A DNA stretch of 64,000 bases from JAJPHU01 sp035553375. Its GTDB lineage: Bacteria; Planctomycetota; Planctomycetia; Gemmatales; Gemmataceae. Below, piece after piece: positions 25,025 through 33,967 of this stretch. Position 1 is the first letter of the stretch, and each line of letters starts with the position of its first letter. Where the stretch lies: the NCBI GenBank assembly GCA_035553375.1, contig DATNCY010000209.1, forward strand, positions 8,180 to 72,179, written 5' to 3'. Below the pieces are notes generated by a model, which worked only from the letters and a program-made list of their open reading frames with translations, had not been told where the DNA came from and searched no databases. The position numbers were made by a program, and so were the translations under genes.

Positions 25025-25954
25025 TCAATAATCGGGAAGGGGTTGTCCGTCCGAGATATTCGCCAGGAGAGCCAAGGTATTGGGGGCCGTGCCATTCGAG
25101 AGCGAGCGCACGCTGCCATCGCCCATGACGAACTGACAAATCCCCGGATGATAGCTACCGAAGCCGATAACATTGTCGGTCGGGGTCTGAGCCAATAAAT
25201 AATTCGGCCCGGCCGAACGGCTGGAGCAGACCCAATAATCGCCATTGTACAGGGAGCAGTCTAACACGCCCCTGCCGAAGTTTCTCAGGTGAACGTGCTT
25301 CTCCCCAACGAAGAAGGTGTTGCTCAGGCCATCCGTGATTTGTCCGAACGTGACCGCTCCCAGGGATTGGCCGTATTGATTCTGCGCGGCCCGGAATGCG
25401 CCGTTGTAGACATGGCCGTCGCAGTCGGTGCCGTCGCAGTTGTCGGTGCCGGTGCAGGTGCCGTAATCACCCAACGCCCCCGGAACAAGCGGCCCCAGCG
25501 TCGGGCCGATGTCATCGTTTTGATCGCCCGATATGCTGGCGTTGGGAGGAGACTGCGCGGTGCGCCGCGAAGGGCAAAAGTAGATCGAAACCGGAGTTAG
25601 GCGAGCGACATCGGACTGATCGTAATAGGTGTCAGCCAGGTTCCACCGCGCGTACAGGTTGCCCTGTTCGAGGTAGGGGAGAATTAACACCGCCCAGGTC
25701 GCATGCAAATCGCTGAGCCGGTTGGGAGGGAGTTTGTTGTAGTCCGAATGGTACATGTGAATGGCCAGCCCCATCTGCTTCAGGTTATTGCCGCAGGAGG
25801 CGCGCGCGGCGGCCTCACGCACCTTCTGGATCGCGGGCAATAGCAGCGCCATGAGTAAGGCGAGGATCGCCAGGACCACCAATAGTTCGATGAGAGTGAA
25901 ACCGCGTCGCGGGCGGTGATGCCTCCGCGACAGTTTTGTCTCGATCATTTTCAC
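25025..25954 (-). CDS. DUF1559 protein with type IV pilin-like N-terminus
   Basis: 309 aa. The N-terminus RRGFTLIELLVVLAILALLMALLLPAIQ is a prepilin-peptidase cleavage/methylation signal (cleavage after the G, mature F). Then the DUF1559 domain: VREAAARASCGNNLKQMGLAIHMYHSDYNKLPPN near residue 50, WAVLILPYLEQGNLY, and the C-terminal H-x-G-x-x-x-F-V-M-G-D-G-S-V-R, here HPGICQFVMGDGSVRSL. This family is hugely amplified in planctomycetes and is thought to form pseudopilin-like surface or fibre components. Start is GTG 25954, spaced correctly from AGG; ATG 25948 is an alternative. Six cysteines in the middle (CTGTDNCDGTDC) may form disulfides. Confidence 0.93.
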   Translation of the reverse strand: MKMIETKLSRRHHRPRRGFTLIELLVVLAILALLMALLLPAIQKVREAAARASCGNNLKQMGLAIHMYHSDYNKLPPNRLSDLHATWAVLILPYLEQGNLYARWNLADTYYDQSDVARLTPVSIYFCPSRRTAQSPPNASISGDQNDDIGPTLGPLVPGALGDYGTCTGTDNCDGTDCDGHVYNGAFRAAQNQYGQSLGAVTFGQITDGLSNTFFVGEKHVHLRNFGRGVLDCSLYNGDYWVCSSRSAGPNYLLAQTPTDNVIGFGSYHPGICQFVMGDGSVRSLSNGTAPNTLALLANISDGQPLPDY

Positions 25955-25985
25955 CGTGCTACCTGAATAAGGGACCGCTCCTTTT

Positions 25986-27239
25986 TTAAGGAGCCTGGAG
26001 CATGCCGCGGGAGATACGGAAACGGAACTCGCCCGTCAGCCCGAACGCGGCGGCCGGCAATGTCAGTCGTAGGTATTCCACGTCGCGCGGCGGGATCGGG
26101 AAGACCAGCACTTCTTTCACCTGATGTCCTGGGGTGAGCGCATCGAGGTCCGCGCGTCCCACCACTTTCCCGGCGTCAAATGTCTTCTGGGTATAAGCGA
26201 GATCTGAATTATCGGTCAAAATCGGCTGGTGTTTGCTAGGAGAGTCGGGAAGGTCGGCCCAAGGCTCGTAGGGAGTTTGCTGAAAAAGGATGCCCTCATA
26301 ACTGACCCGCAAGCGAATCACCAAATACCGATCCGGCGACGGGACGACTCCCGATTGCTTTTTCAAATCCACCCGGCCAACGCGCGCGGAAACGACCTGG
26401 ACACGCACGTCATCCCTTCGCATGGCGTTGGCGGCCGCGTCCACCCAATCGTCTGCCGTGACGGGCTGGTGAGGAACCATTCCTCCCTGTTGAAGAGGAA
26501 TCGCCACCATCGGACGCGGCGGCGGCGCGGAAGAACGCGGCCAACTCCCCACGAAGAGCAAGATGAGAAGGCAAAAAACGGACACGATGAGAGGAATAAT
26601 CCCTTTCGTCCCCTTCCGCAACGCGGGTAGGACACCGGCCAGCAGTCCAATGAGCAGTCCCAATGCGCTCAGCGGTTTGATGAGGAAATCCAATTCGGGA
26701 ATCGAGACGAACAATAACGCGACACTGCCGCACAGCAAGGCCGTCGCCGAACCGGCATTCAGGGCGAGCAAGCGCCCGAACAAGGAAACCGGCTCGTCGG
26801 GTTCCTCGCTGGCTGGCGTTTCGCGCGGCAGAATCCGCACTCCTGCCGGCCTGGGTTCCTCGGGGGCAGTGCGTTGGGGAGGAGTAATGCGTGCTGTCGC
26901 CGGCTCGTCTTGCTCGCCAGGAGCGCTGTCATCCCCCGTCCCGCGAGATTCGGGCGTATCCGGGACTGCCGCCGGCATGTTGGGTTCCAGAGGGAGAGAC
27001 AACACCCACCACGGATCCGAGGGAGGAGAAAGGGACGTGGCCGGAACCGCCGCTGGCTCGTTTGGCTCGGGCGGGTTAGCGGGTGCCCACCACGGAGCCG
27101 ACGAAGGAGAAAGGGGAGAAGACGGCAGCGTCACTGCGGAGGAGAGAGGTCGATTCCTACACACGGGACAGATCGCCTCCTCACTCGGTAGGAAATCATT
27201 CGCCCCGCGAGTCTCCTTACAGAATGGGCATTCCGCCAT
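25986..27239 (-). CDS. zinc-ribbon membrane protein (DUF4352-like C-terminus)
   Basis: 417 aa. The N-terminus has two CxxC pairs, C-P-F-C at residue 4 and C-P-V-C at residue 24, a zinc ribbon. A Pro/Glu-rich linker of about 140 residues follows, then three hydrophobic segments (about residues 157-225). The C-terminal 150 residues form a beta-rich extracytoplasmic domain (DVRVQVVSARVGRVDLKKQSGVVPSPDRYLVIRLRVSYEG), similar to DUF4352/Ig-like modules. The same overall plan (zinc ribbon, Pro-rich linker, TM, beta domain) occurs in the gene at 60954-62390. It is divergent from the sigma-like/kinase pair, so a shared promoter region and possible functional link are suggested. Function unknown. Confidence 0.72.
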   Translation of the reverse strand: MAECPFCKETRGANDFLPSEEAICPVCRNRPLSSAVTLPSSPLSPSSAPWWAPANPPEPNEPAAVPATSLSPPSDPWWVLSLPLEPNMPAAVPDTPESRGTGDDSAPGEQDEPATARITPPQRTAPEEPRPAGVRILPRETPASEEPDEPVSLFGRLLALNAGSATALLCGSVALLFVSIPELDFLIKPLSALGLLIGLLAGVLPALRKGTKGIIPLIVSVFCLLILLFVGSWPRSSAPPPRPMVAIPLQQGGMVPHQPVTADDWVDAAANAMRRDDVRVQVVSARVGRVDLKKQSGVVPSPDRYLVIRLRVSYEGILFQQTPYEPWADLPDSPSKHQPILTDNSDLAYTQKTFDAGKVVGRADLDALTPGHQVKEVLVFPIPPRDVEYLRLTLPAAAFGLTGEFRFRISRGMLQAP

Positions 27240-27448
27240 ATCGGTTATCCGTATCTCTGGTTTGGCAATTCACTCTTGGATTGTGACCGGATCAAGCGGC
27301 GTTCTCAAGATCAGTGGTCGAAAAATGGTCGGCCGGGGTGTCCCTGTTTTCACCAAAATCTTTCGACCGCCTTGTGGTAGGAGCGTACCGAACCTATGAT
27401 GAAGACAATTTCGTGTCACCATTATCCGATGCTTTTGGAGACTGGGAC

Positions 27449-27766
27449 ATGTTTTCGCCCTCTTCTGAACATCCCACCGCCTTCTCCCAAGAATTGGCCG
27501 CGCTCCGCGCCGGTTCGACGGAAGCCGTGGGGCAGTCGGCCAGTGAGCGGGAGGCGGTCCGCGAGGAGGCCGCCGATTTGGAACACGCCCTCGCCCAATT
27601 GCCGGAGCATTATCAGCAAGTCCTTCGGCTCCGCTATCACGAACAACAAACCTTCCCCGACATCGGGACCACGCTCAATTGTTCGACCGAAGCGGCTCGC
27701 AAGTTGTGGGCGCGGGCGGTGGATCAGTTGCAAAAAAAATTGAGTTGCCCCTATGAGCCTCGCTGA
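27449..27766 (+). CDS. sigma-70 region 4 protein lacking region 2
   Basis: 105 aa from ATG 27449, with GGAG eight bases upstream; the in-frame GTG 27314 adds residues with no sigma similarity. The C-terminal two-thirds is an ECF-type sigma region 4: LEHALAQLPEHYQQVLRLRYHEQQTFPDIGTTLNCSTEAARKLWARAVDQLQKKL. The region 2 that binds core polymerase and the -10 element is missing; the first 45 residues carry only an Ala/Glu-rich stretch. It overlaps the kinase start by 14 bases (ATG inside the last codons), implying translational coupling. Planctomycete ECF sigma factors are known to pair with Ser/Thr kinases; this short form may be a DNA-binding adaptor or a decayed sigma. Confidence 0.72.
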   Translation: MFSPSSEHPTAFSQELAALRAGSTEAVGQSASEREAVREEAADLEHALAQLPEHYQQVLRLRYHEQQTFPDIGTTLNCSTEAARKLWARAVDQLQKKLSCPYEPR

Positions 27767-29387
27767 CGACGATCACCTAAGCGAAGAGCTTATCGCTCGG
27801 ATGGCGCTCTTCGAGGCCGCCCTGACCGAGGGCGCCGACCCGGCGTTTCTCACGGTGGCGGCCCCGTTGCCGTCGCCGCTGCGGCCTCACTGGGCGCGAT
27901 TGGAGAATTGTTTACGGCTGCTGCGGGACGTGTATCCGTCGCGCCCGCTTTCCGCACCCTATCCCGGACTGCCGGCCGGCGTCTTCGGCCGCTTCCGCAT
28001 CCGCCGCGAGATCGGTCGGGGCGGCTTCGGCATCATCTTTCTGGCCAATGATCCTCAGCTGAGACGCCTCGTGGCCCTCAAACTTCCCCGGCCCGAAGCT
28101 CTCGTCAACACCGAACTGCGGCAGCGTTTTCTGCGCGAGGCACGCGCGGCGGCGGCCCTGGATCATCCCAATCTGGTGCCCGTTTACGAATCCGGCGAGG
28201 TGGGGGGCGTTTGCTACATCGCCTCGGCCTATTGTCCCGGCGTCAACCTGGCGCAATGGCTGCAAGCGCGGAACCAAACCGTGCCGCCGTGGATGGCCGC
28301 TACCGTGGTCGCCCATGTTGCGGACGCCGTCCAGCACGCCCACGACCGCGGCATCTTGCACCGCGATCTCAAGCCGAGTAACATCCTGCTCGCGCCTCGG
28401 ACGACCGAACCCGCGACGATAGCCAATTCCGCTTCCGGCTTGCCCGAACTCGATTTCATTCCCAAGCTGACCGATTTCGGCCTGGCCAAGTTGCTGCTGG
28501 CGGAGTCCGAGCAGACGCGCAGCGGCGTCGTTCTCGGCACACCGGCGTACATGGCACCCGAGCAAGCCGAGGGCTGGGCGCACGAAGTGGGTGCCGCGAC
28601 GGACATCTATTCCCTAGGCGTCATCCTGTACGAACTGTTGACGGGCCGCCTGCCCTTTCAGGGGCCGTCGCTGCTGCTCACCCTGGAACAAGTGCGCTCG
28701 GAGGAGCCGACGCCTCCGCGCCGATTCGCGCCGGAACTGCCGCGCGATCTGGAGACGATCTGCTTGAAGTGCTTGCGCAAGGCTCCACGCCAGCGCTACG
28801 CCAGCGCCGACGCCCTGGCCAAAGATTTGCGCCGTTTCCTCAACCGCGAGCCGATCCAGGCACGCTCCGCCGGCATGGGAACGCGATTGCTGGACTGGTG
28901 CCGCCGTCCTCAACGCATTCACGATGCGGCGGTCGTAGCCTTGTTCAATGCCGCCATCGCGGGCGTCTCGTGTTCGATTGGGTTGCTCCTCTTTTTGTCT
29001 GGCGTCTTGCCCAGCGACGAGCGGATGGCTGCGGTAGCGTTTTTCCTGGCCGGCATTTTCGGTGAGGGACTGCCCATGGCGTGGCTTGTCCGGACGACCT
29101 CGTTTCGCCGCGTCTTCTCTTTGTGGGTTGGTGTTTTCTTGCCTTTCGTCTTCCCCACTTATCTCATCGTCTCGATGGTTCACTGGATAAGCACCGGCGG
29201 AATGGCGGACGGCGGCGGTCGATCCCTGCGGCTGGCGCAATTTACCACGATCTTCCTCGTCAACGCAATCACCTGCGTCAGTTACCTCATCGCTCTGATG
29301 GCCTACTATGCCAACCGGCATCAACCGGAATCGGCGTCGATGCCGTCCTTGCCGCCGACGGTAGATGAATCGTTGAAGACGACATAA
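27753..29387 (+). CDS. membrane-anchored serine/threonine protein kinase
   Basis: 544 aa. Hanks-type kinase domain at about residues 80-360: glycine loop IGRGGFGIIF, VALKLPRPE (Lys), HRDLKPSNILL catalytic loop, TDFGLAK, GTPAYMAPEQAEGW, DIYSLGVILYELLTGRLPFQG. The first 80 residues form a short non-kinase leader. Four hydrophobic segments lie between about residues 395 and 520, with the C-terminus cytoplasmic-type. The catalytic Asp, Lys and DFG are all intact, so it should be active. It starts inside the upstream sigma-like gene, a 14-base overlap, so it is likely a signalling pair controlling transcription. Confidence 0.95.
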   Translation: MSLADDDHLSEELIARMALFEAALTEGADPAFLTVAAPLPSPLRPHWARLENCLRLLRDVYPSRPLSAPYPGLPAGVFGRFRIRREIGRGGFGIIFLANDPQLRRLVALKLPRPEALVNTELRQRFLREARAAAALDHPNLVPVYESGEVGGVCYIASAYCPGVNLAQWLQARNQTVPPWMAATVVAHVADAVQHAHDRGILHRDLKPSNILLAPRTTEPATIANSASGLPELDFIPKLTDFGLAKLLLAESEQTRSGVVLGTPAYMAPEQAEGWAHEVGAATDIYSLGVILYELLTGRLPFQGPSLLLTLEQVRSEEPTPPRRFAPELPRDLETICLKCLRKAPRQRYASADALAKDLRRFLNREPIQARSAGMGTRLLDWCRRPQRIHDAAVVALFNAAIAGVSCSIGLLLFLSGVLPSDERMAAVAFFLAGIFGEGLPMAWLVRTTSFRRVFSLWVGVFLPFVFPTYLIVSMVHWISTGGMADGGGRSLRLAQFTTIFLVNAITCVSYLIALMAYYANRHQPESASMPSLPPTVDESLKTT

Positions 29388-29561
29388 ACGGTCGCGGCAC
29401 TCTCGATAGGCTGGCTGGGAGGATTATGCGGGGTCGTGCGGCAGGTTCAAAGCGTTCGCGACCACGACATCGATGCGGCCTGGGGGGTGCATCGTATATC
29501 ATGGGTCGGGAGAATCGCTGGAGGAGGACCGAGCCAACTCACGAGGCGAGCCGGAGCCATG

Positions 29562-30380
29562 ATGCGAACGCGATGGTTGATCGTCTGCGGGCTGCTGCTG
29601 GGCTGCGCATGCGCGGGGTGCCGGCCGCCGGAGCGGAACCGGCGCAACCTCGTGTTGACCGGCGCGACCGGCATGACGCCGCTCGTGCGTGAGATCGGCG
29701 AACGCTTTGAGGCGGCCCATCCGGATGTGCGCGTGGATGTGCAGGCGGATGGCTCGACGCGCGGCGTGGCGGACGCCCGACAGGGATTGGCGGACATCGG
29801 CATGGTGGCCCGCGCGCTGAAACCCGACGAGAGCGGCTTGTACGCCACGCCCATCGCGCGCGACGGCGTATGCATCATCGTGCATCGAACCAATCCCGTG
29901 ACGACGCTCACCGACGATCAGATTGTCCGCATGTACACACGCAGCGTCTCCAACTGGAAACAGGTCGGCGGCCCGGATCGGCCGATCACCTTGGTGAACA
30001 TGGTGGAGGGCCGGGCGCTGCTGGAGTTGTTTCTCGATCACTTCAAGCTGAAATCCACGCAGATCCGTGCCGATGCCATTATCAATGACAGCGATCAAGC
30101 CGTTCAGACGGTGGCTGAACGGCCGGGTGCCATCGCTTACGTGTCGTGCAGCCGAGCCGAACCGATCGGCGAGAATGTTCCCATCCGCGCTCTACCCTCC
30201 GGCGGCATCACGGCAACCACAGAACACATACGCGATGGCACTTATCCTCTTTCTCGCTCGCTCAATCTGGTGACGCGCGAGATGCCCAAGGGGCTGGTCA
30301 AGGAGTTCATCGATTTCGCCGGCTCGGATGCGGTCATCGACCTCATCGAGAAATATCATTATGTACGGTTGCAAAAGTAA
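29562..30380 (+). CDS. PstS-like phosphate/anion-binding lipoprotein
   Basis: 272 aa from ATG 29562 (GGAG five bases upstream; the ATG one codon earlier is possible). A lipobox LLLGCACAGC gives a lipid anchor. The mature protein is a PBP-like-2 domain of the phosphate-binding kind: TGATGMTPLVREIGERFEAAHPDVRVDVQADGSTRGVADARQGLADIGMVARAL, DGVCIIVHRTNPV, VSNWKQVGGPDRPITLV. Such proteins feed PstCAB phosphate transporters or act as sensors. No pst permease genes are adjacent, so it is an orphan here. A family-A hairpin follows 8 bases after the stop. Confidence 0.85.
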   Translation: MRTRWLIVCGLLLGCACAGCRPPERNRRNLVLTGATGMTPLVREIGERFEAAHPDVRVDVQADGSTRGVADARQGLADIGMVARALKPDESGLYATPIARDGVCIIVHRTNPVTTLTDDQIVRMYTRSVSNWKQVGGPDRPITLVNMVEGRALLELFLDHFKLKSTQIRADAIINDSDQAVQTVAERPGAIAYVSCSRAEPIGENVPIRALPSGGITATTEHIRDGTYPLSRSLNLVTREMPKGLVKEFIDFAGSDAVIDLIEKYHYVRLQK

Positions 30381-30387
30381 CCGCGTC

Positions 30388-30444
30388 TTGCCAGCCCGCA
30401 GCGCCAGCAAGGGAATGTCCCTTGCTGGCGCTGCGGGCTGGCAA
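30388..30444. repeat. long inverted repeat, family A
   Basis: Perfect 27-bp arms with a 3-nt loop (ATG), the longest perfect copy of this family. It lies between the PstS-like lipoprotein stop and the COG0523 GTPase ATG, which are codirectional, only 22 bases from the latter. Confidence 0.9.
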
Positions 30445-30465
30445 AGACACTTTTGAGGTTCGACA

Positions 30466-31569
30466 ATGAAGCATCTGCGATTCATCATGGTTGGCGGATT
30501 CCTCGGCGCGGGCAAGACCACCACGCTGGCGCGGCTGGCGCGTTTCTACATCGACCGAGGCGAGAAGGTCGGCCTCGTCACCAACGATCAGGCTCAGGAT
30601 TTGGTCGATACCACCAGTCTGCGCTCGCAGGGTTTCGCCGTGGAGGAAGTGCCCGGCGCATGCTTCTGTTGTCGTTTCGATGATCTCGTCGCCAAGGTCG
30701 GGCAGCTCGAAGGCAATCAACGGCCCGACGTGATTCTCGCTGAGCCGGTCGGCAGCTGCACCGATCTCGTCGCCACGGTGGTGCAGCCGCTCAAGGATCT
30801 GTACGGCGATCGCTTCGCGGTCGGCCCATATCCGGTGCTGTTCAAACCCAGCCACGGTTTGCGCATCCTCAAAGCCGAGGCGAGCGCCGGCTTTTCGCCC
30901 AAGGCCGCGTATATCTTCCGCAAACAACTCGAAGAGGCCGACGCCATCGTCATCAATCGCACCGACGAACTCGACGTCGCCGCGCTGACGGAATTGACCG
31001 ATCTCCTCAACGCGGCCTTCCCCGGCACCCCGGTATTGCGGATGTCGGCCAAGACGGGACAAGGTTTCGAGACACTGACGGCGTTGCTCGATCAGCAGGG
31101 CAATTTCGGCCGCCGGATTCTCGACATCGATTACGATACCTACGCCGAGGGCGAAGCGGAGCTAGGCTGGCTCAATAGCAGCATCCGTGTCGTTGCCGGC
31201 AAACCGTTCGCCGTCGATGCGCTCCTACTGGACGTGGTCAGCCGTTTGCAAGAAGGTCTGAAACAGCAAGATGGCGAGGTGGCGCATTTGAAGGCGATTG
31301 GTCTCTCCGAAGTGTCGTTCGGCGTGGCCAATCTAGTGAGTAGTCACAGTCAGCCGGAATTGTCGCTGCCGGCGCGGGGCGACGTGACGGAGATGGACCT
31401 GATCGTCAATGCGCGGGCGGCGACCGATCCGGAGTTGATGGCGGAGCAAGTGCGGCAGACGGTGATAGCGGCGTGTGCCGCGCGCGGCGCGACGGCCGAG
31501 TTTCACACGTTGCAGAGCTTCCGTCCTGGCCGCCCGCAACCGACGCATCGCTACGCCACGGCGAAGTGA
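30466..31569 (+). CDS. COG0523 / CobW-like GTPase
   Basis: 367 aa. P-loop VGGFLGAGKTTTLARLAR, Lys17 region; the metal motif CxCC (Cys66, Cys68, Cys69 in EVPGACFCCRFDDL); Asp-rich switch DVILAEPVGSCTD; and the guanine motif INRTDELD. COG0523 proteins are GTP-dependent metal chaperones (cobalt, zinc or nickel insertion). The usual His-rich C-terminal metal-binding tail is missing; the end is a different 100-residue domain. Its partner metalloenzyme is not evident. The large gap between the Cys motif and known nitrile-hydratase or CobW types leaves the metal unresolved. Confidence 0.85.
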   Translation: MKHLRFIMVGGFLGAGKTTTLARLARFYIDRGEKVGLVTNDQAQDLVDTTSLRSQGFAVEEVPGACFCCRFDDLVAKVGQLEGNQRPDVILAEPVGSCTDLVATVVQPLKDLYGDRFAVGPYPVLFKPSHGLRILKAEASAGFSPKAAYIFRKQLEEADAIVINRTDELDVAALTELTDLLNAAFPGTPVLRMSAKTGQGFETLTALLDQQGNFGRRILDIDYDTYAEGEAELGWLNSSIRVVAGKPFAVDALLLDVVSRLQEGLKQQDGEVAHLKAIGLSEVSFGVANLVSSHSQPELSLPARGDVTEMDLIVNARAATDPELMAEQVRQTVIAACAARGATAEFHTLQSFRPGRPQPTHRYATAK

Positions 31570-31579
31570 ACACATTATG

Positions 31580-31704
31580 AACCACAGAGACACAGAGGCA
31601 CAGAGAAAACAAGAAAAAAGAGTAGGAAGGCTCGCGGGACGAACCACAATTGCTATCCATTCTCTCTTTTTTTGTTTTCTCTGTGCCTCTGTGTCTCTGT
31701 GGTT
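31580..31704. repeat. long inverted repeat, family B (ACCACAGAG)
   Basis: Perfect 31-bp arms (31580-31610 and 31674-31704; core ACCACAGAGACACAGAG) around a 63-nt spacer, with imperfect A/T-rich matching continuing inward. The right arm ends in GGTTAA, which provides the TAA stop codon (31703-31705, minus strand) of the S46 peptidase. Lies between convergent genes. Confidence 0.9.
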
Positions 31705-33802
31705 AATTCGTTGTTAGTTCCTTCACCAGCGCTTTCGCATCGTACAGCGTCTGTAGCGCCGCCAGCACGCCGCGCGAATGAACGGCGATGTGGCGGGCTT
31801 GCTCGTCGGTGTAGACGAAATTGCGCACCAGACCGTGACGATTGCGATCGAAGTTGATGCCGACCAGCTCGCCCTCGCGGTTGAGCACCGGACTGCCGGA
31901 GTTGCCGCCGATGGTGTCGGCCGTCGAGACGAAATTGAACGGCGTATTCAGATTGAGCTTGTCCTTGGCATCGAGCCAGCGTTTGGGCAAAACGAACGGC
32001 TCGCGATGAGCCTGCTTGTCGGCGCGCTCAAACGCGCCGCCGAACGTCGTCGCGAAAGGCAAATCGAGACCATCGACGCGATAACCCTTGACGACGCCAA
32101 AAGCCAGACGCAGCGTGAAGGTGGCGTCGGGAGCAATGGCGGTGCCCAACACCTCGAACCGGCTGCGCGCAATCTGGGCATTGGCCTGGCGCTCGACTTC
32201 CTCCACCTCATCGTCGTGGCGCTTGCGCAGGGCGCGGGCGTCCTCATCCACCAGGCGAACCAAGCGAATGATCGGATCGGTTGAGTCCTCGATAGCCTTC
32301 GCGCCGCCCGCGGCGATACGGCGACGCTCGGCGGGATCGGCGAGTTTGCAGCCATCGATCAGCTCGGCCGCGCGAGCGGACGGCGATTGTTCGCCCATGA
32401 TTTTAACCACCCGTGGATGCGAACCGCCCAGATTTTCGGCGAGGAAAGTCAGCGAATTGGCGAGGCGGGCCTTCTCCAATTCGGGATGGATCGGGGCCGG
32501 AGAGAAGAGCTTGAACTTCAGCGACTCCAGAGCCGATTCACGATATTCACGCAGTCGCTCGGCGTTCGGTTTGGGCAACTCCGCTGCCATGCGCACCAGA
32601 TGGCGCGCGATGTGGAACAGTTCCGAATCGAAGGCGTCGCCACGCTCCAGCAAGTCGTATTCGCGCTCGAAGGCGGCGAACGTCTTCTCCGCCTCCTCAA
32701 TGTGCGCTAGTGCGTCTTGCAGCGCCTTGTGCTTGGCCGCATCGCCCTTGACCTTGACGGCCGCCAGCAAGGACAGTTCCTCGTCGGTCTTGCGGCGGAT
32801 GATGGCGGGATCGAGCAATCCTTGATATTGGCCGCTGACGGCCTTGCGCGAGTTGGCGACGCGATGGAGATCCTTTTGGGACATGCGCGCCTGTTCGGGG
32901 CCGCGCCCCGCGAACTGCGTGAGCAGCGCCTCCTGCGAACGCAAGCGATTGAGCCAGTAGGGTAAGGTTTTATCGCGGCGGTGCAGCAGCTTGGCCAGCG
33001 TATCGAGGCGGTTTGTCGATCCCGGATGGCCGGTGACGAAGACGAGATCGCCCTCACGCGGCCCGGTCGGACTCCAGCGCAAGAAATGCGCCGGATGCGC
33101 CGGTTTGCCGTCTTCGTAAGCGCGGAAAAAGCAAATGTCGAGGTTGAAGCGCGGATACTCGAAATTGTCCGTGTCGCCGCCGAAGAAGGCGATGGCCTGC
33201 TCCGGAGCGAACACAATACGAACATCCGTATACTTTTTGTATCGATAAAGGTGATATTTTCCGCCCTGGTAGAGCGTGACGACATCGCTGCGCAGTTTGG
33301 TCTTGTCAAGCGATTCCTTTTCGATGGCGGCCAGAACAGCGCGGCGTGCGGCAAACGCCTTGGCCGGCGTCAGGTCCGGCTTAACCGCCTCGTTAACGCG
33401 CGCCGTCACGTCTTCGATGGACTGCAAGACGTTCAATTCCAGGTCGGGACAGTGCAATTCCTTGTCGCGTGTCGATGCGTAATAGCCGTCATGCAGATAG
33501 TTTTTGTCTTTGGAGCTGAGCTTTTGCAAACAGTCGGCACCGATGTGGTGATTGGTGACAATCAAGCCATCAGCGGAAACGAAGCTGCCGGAACCACCGT
33601 TGTTGAAGCGAACGGAAGCTTTCTGCGCGCGTTCCAACCATTCGTTGGTGAGATCGAAGTGGTATTTTTGCTTGAGGTGCTTGCGCGGCGGATCGTTCAG
33701 CAGCCACATACCTTCGTCGGCGTTCACGCTAATCACCGGAAAAAGAGCCGAGCCTAGCAGGAGAGCCGTTACGACGGCTGAAACAAGGAGTGCGCGTCCC
33801 AC
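31703..33802 (-). CDS. S46 family dipeptidyl peptidase, predicted DPP11-like
   Basis: 699 aa from GTG 33802 (AAAGGTGGGCCAACC upstream), which begins a signal peptide (LLVSAVVTALLLGSALFPVISVNA). The frame runs open to 33901 but that part has no ribosome site. S46 features: ADEGMWLLNDPP, catalytic His in TNHHIGADCLQKLSS (His85/86), FFGGDTDNFEYPRFNLDICFFRAYEDGKPA, and the serine in GGNSGSPV (Ser635). The S1-specificity position lies 18 residues after the serine and is Arg653 (GINFDRN); Arg there marks Asp/Glu-specific DPP11, Gly marks DPP7. It would release N-terminal dipeptides in the periplasm. The stop codon lies in a family-B repeat. Confidence 0.92.
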   Translation of the reverse strand: MGRALLVSAVVTALLLGSALFPVISVNADEGMWLLNDPPRKHLKQKYHFDLTNEWLERAQKASVRFNNGGSGSFVSADGLIVTNHHIGADCLQKLSSKDKNYLHDGYYASTRDKELHCPDLELNVLQSIEDVTARVNEAVKPDLTPAKAFAARRAVLAAIEKESLDKTKLRSDVVTLYQGGKYHLYRYKKYTDVRIVFAPEQAIAFFGGDTDNFEYPRFNLDICFFRAYEDGKPAHPAHFLRWSPTGPREGDLVFVTGHPGSTNRLDTLAKLLHRRDKTLPYWLNRLRSQEALLTQFAGRGPEQARMSQKDLHRVANSRKAVSGQYQGLLDPAIIRRKTDEELSLLAAVKVKGDAAKHKALQDALAHIEEAEKTFAAFEREYDLLERGDAFDSELFHIARHLVRMAAELPKPNAERLREYRESALESLKFKLFSPAPIHPELEKARLANSLTFLAENLGGSHPRVVKIMGEQSPSARAAELIDGCKLADPAERRRIAAGGAKAIEDSTDPIIRLVRLVDEDARALRKRHDDEVEEVERQANAQIARSRFEVLGTAIAPDATFTLRLAFGVVKGYRVDGLDLPFATTFGGAFERADKQAHREPFVLPKRWLDAKDKLNLNTPFNFVSTADTIGGNSGSPVLNREGELVGINFDRNRHGLVRNFVYTDEQARHIAVHSRGVLAALQTLYDAKALVKELTTN

Positions 33803-33967
33803 GGTTGGCCCACCTTTCGTCTTGGAAATACAGTACGTCGCATTGTAGCAAGCCAATCCCCCGTGGGCGAGCGGGGCTATGTGAATAGCAACGCCGTCCA
33901 TAGAGTAAGCGGAAGTGTTACACGATTATCGGCCCTCCTTGCTCTCCCCTTTTAAGGATGCTGCACC

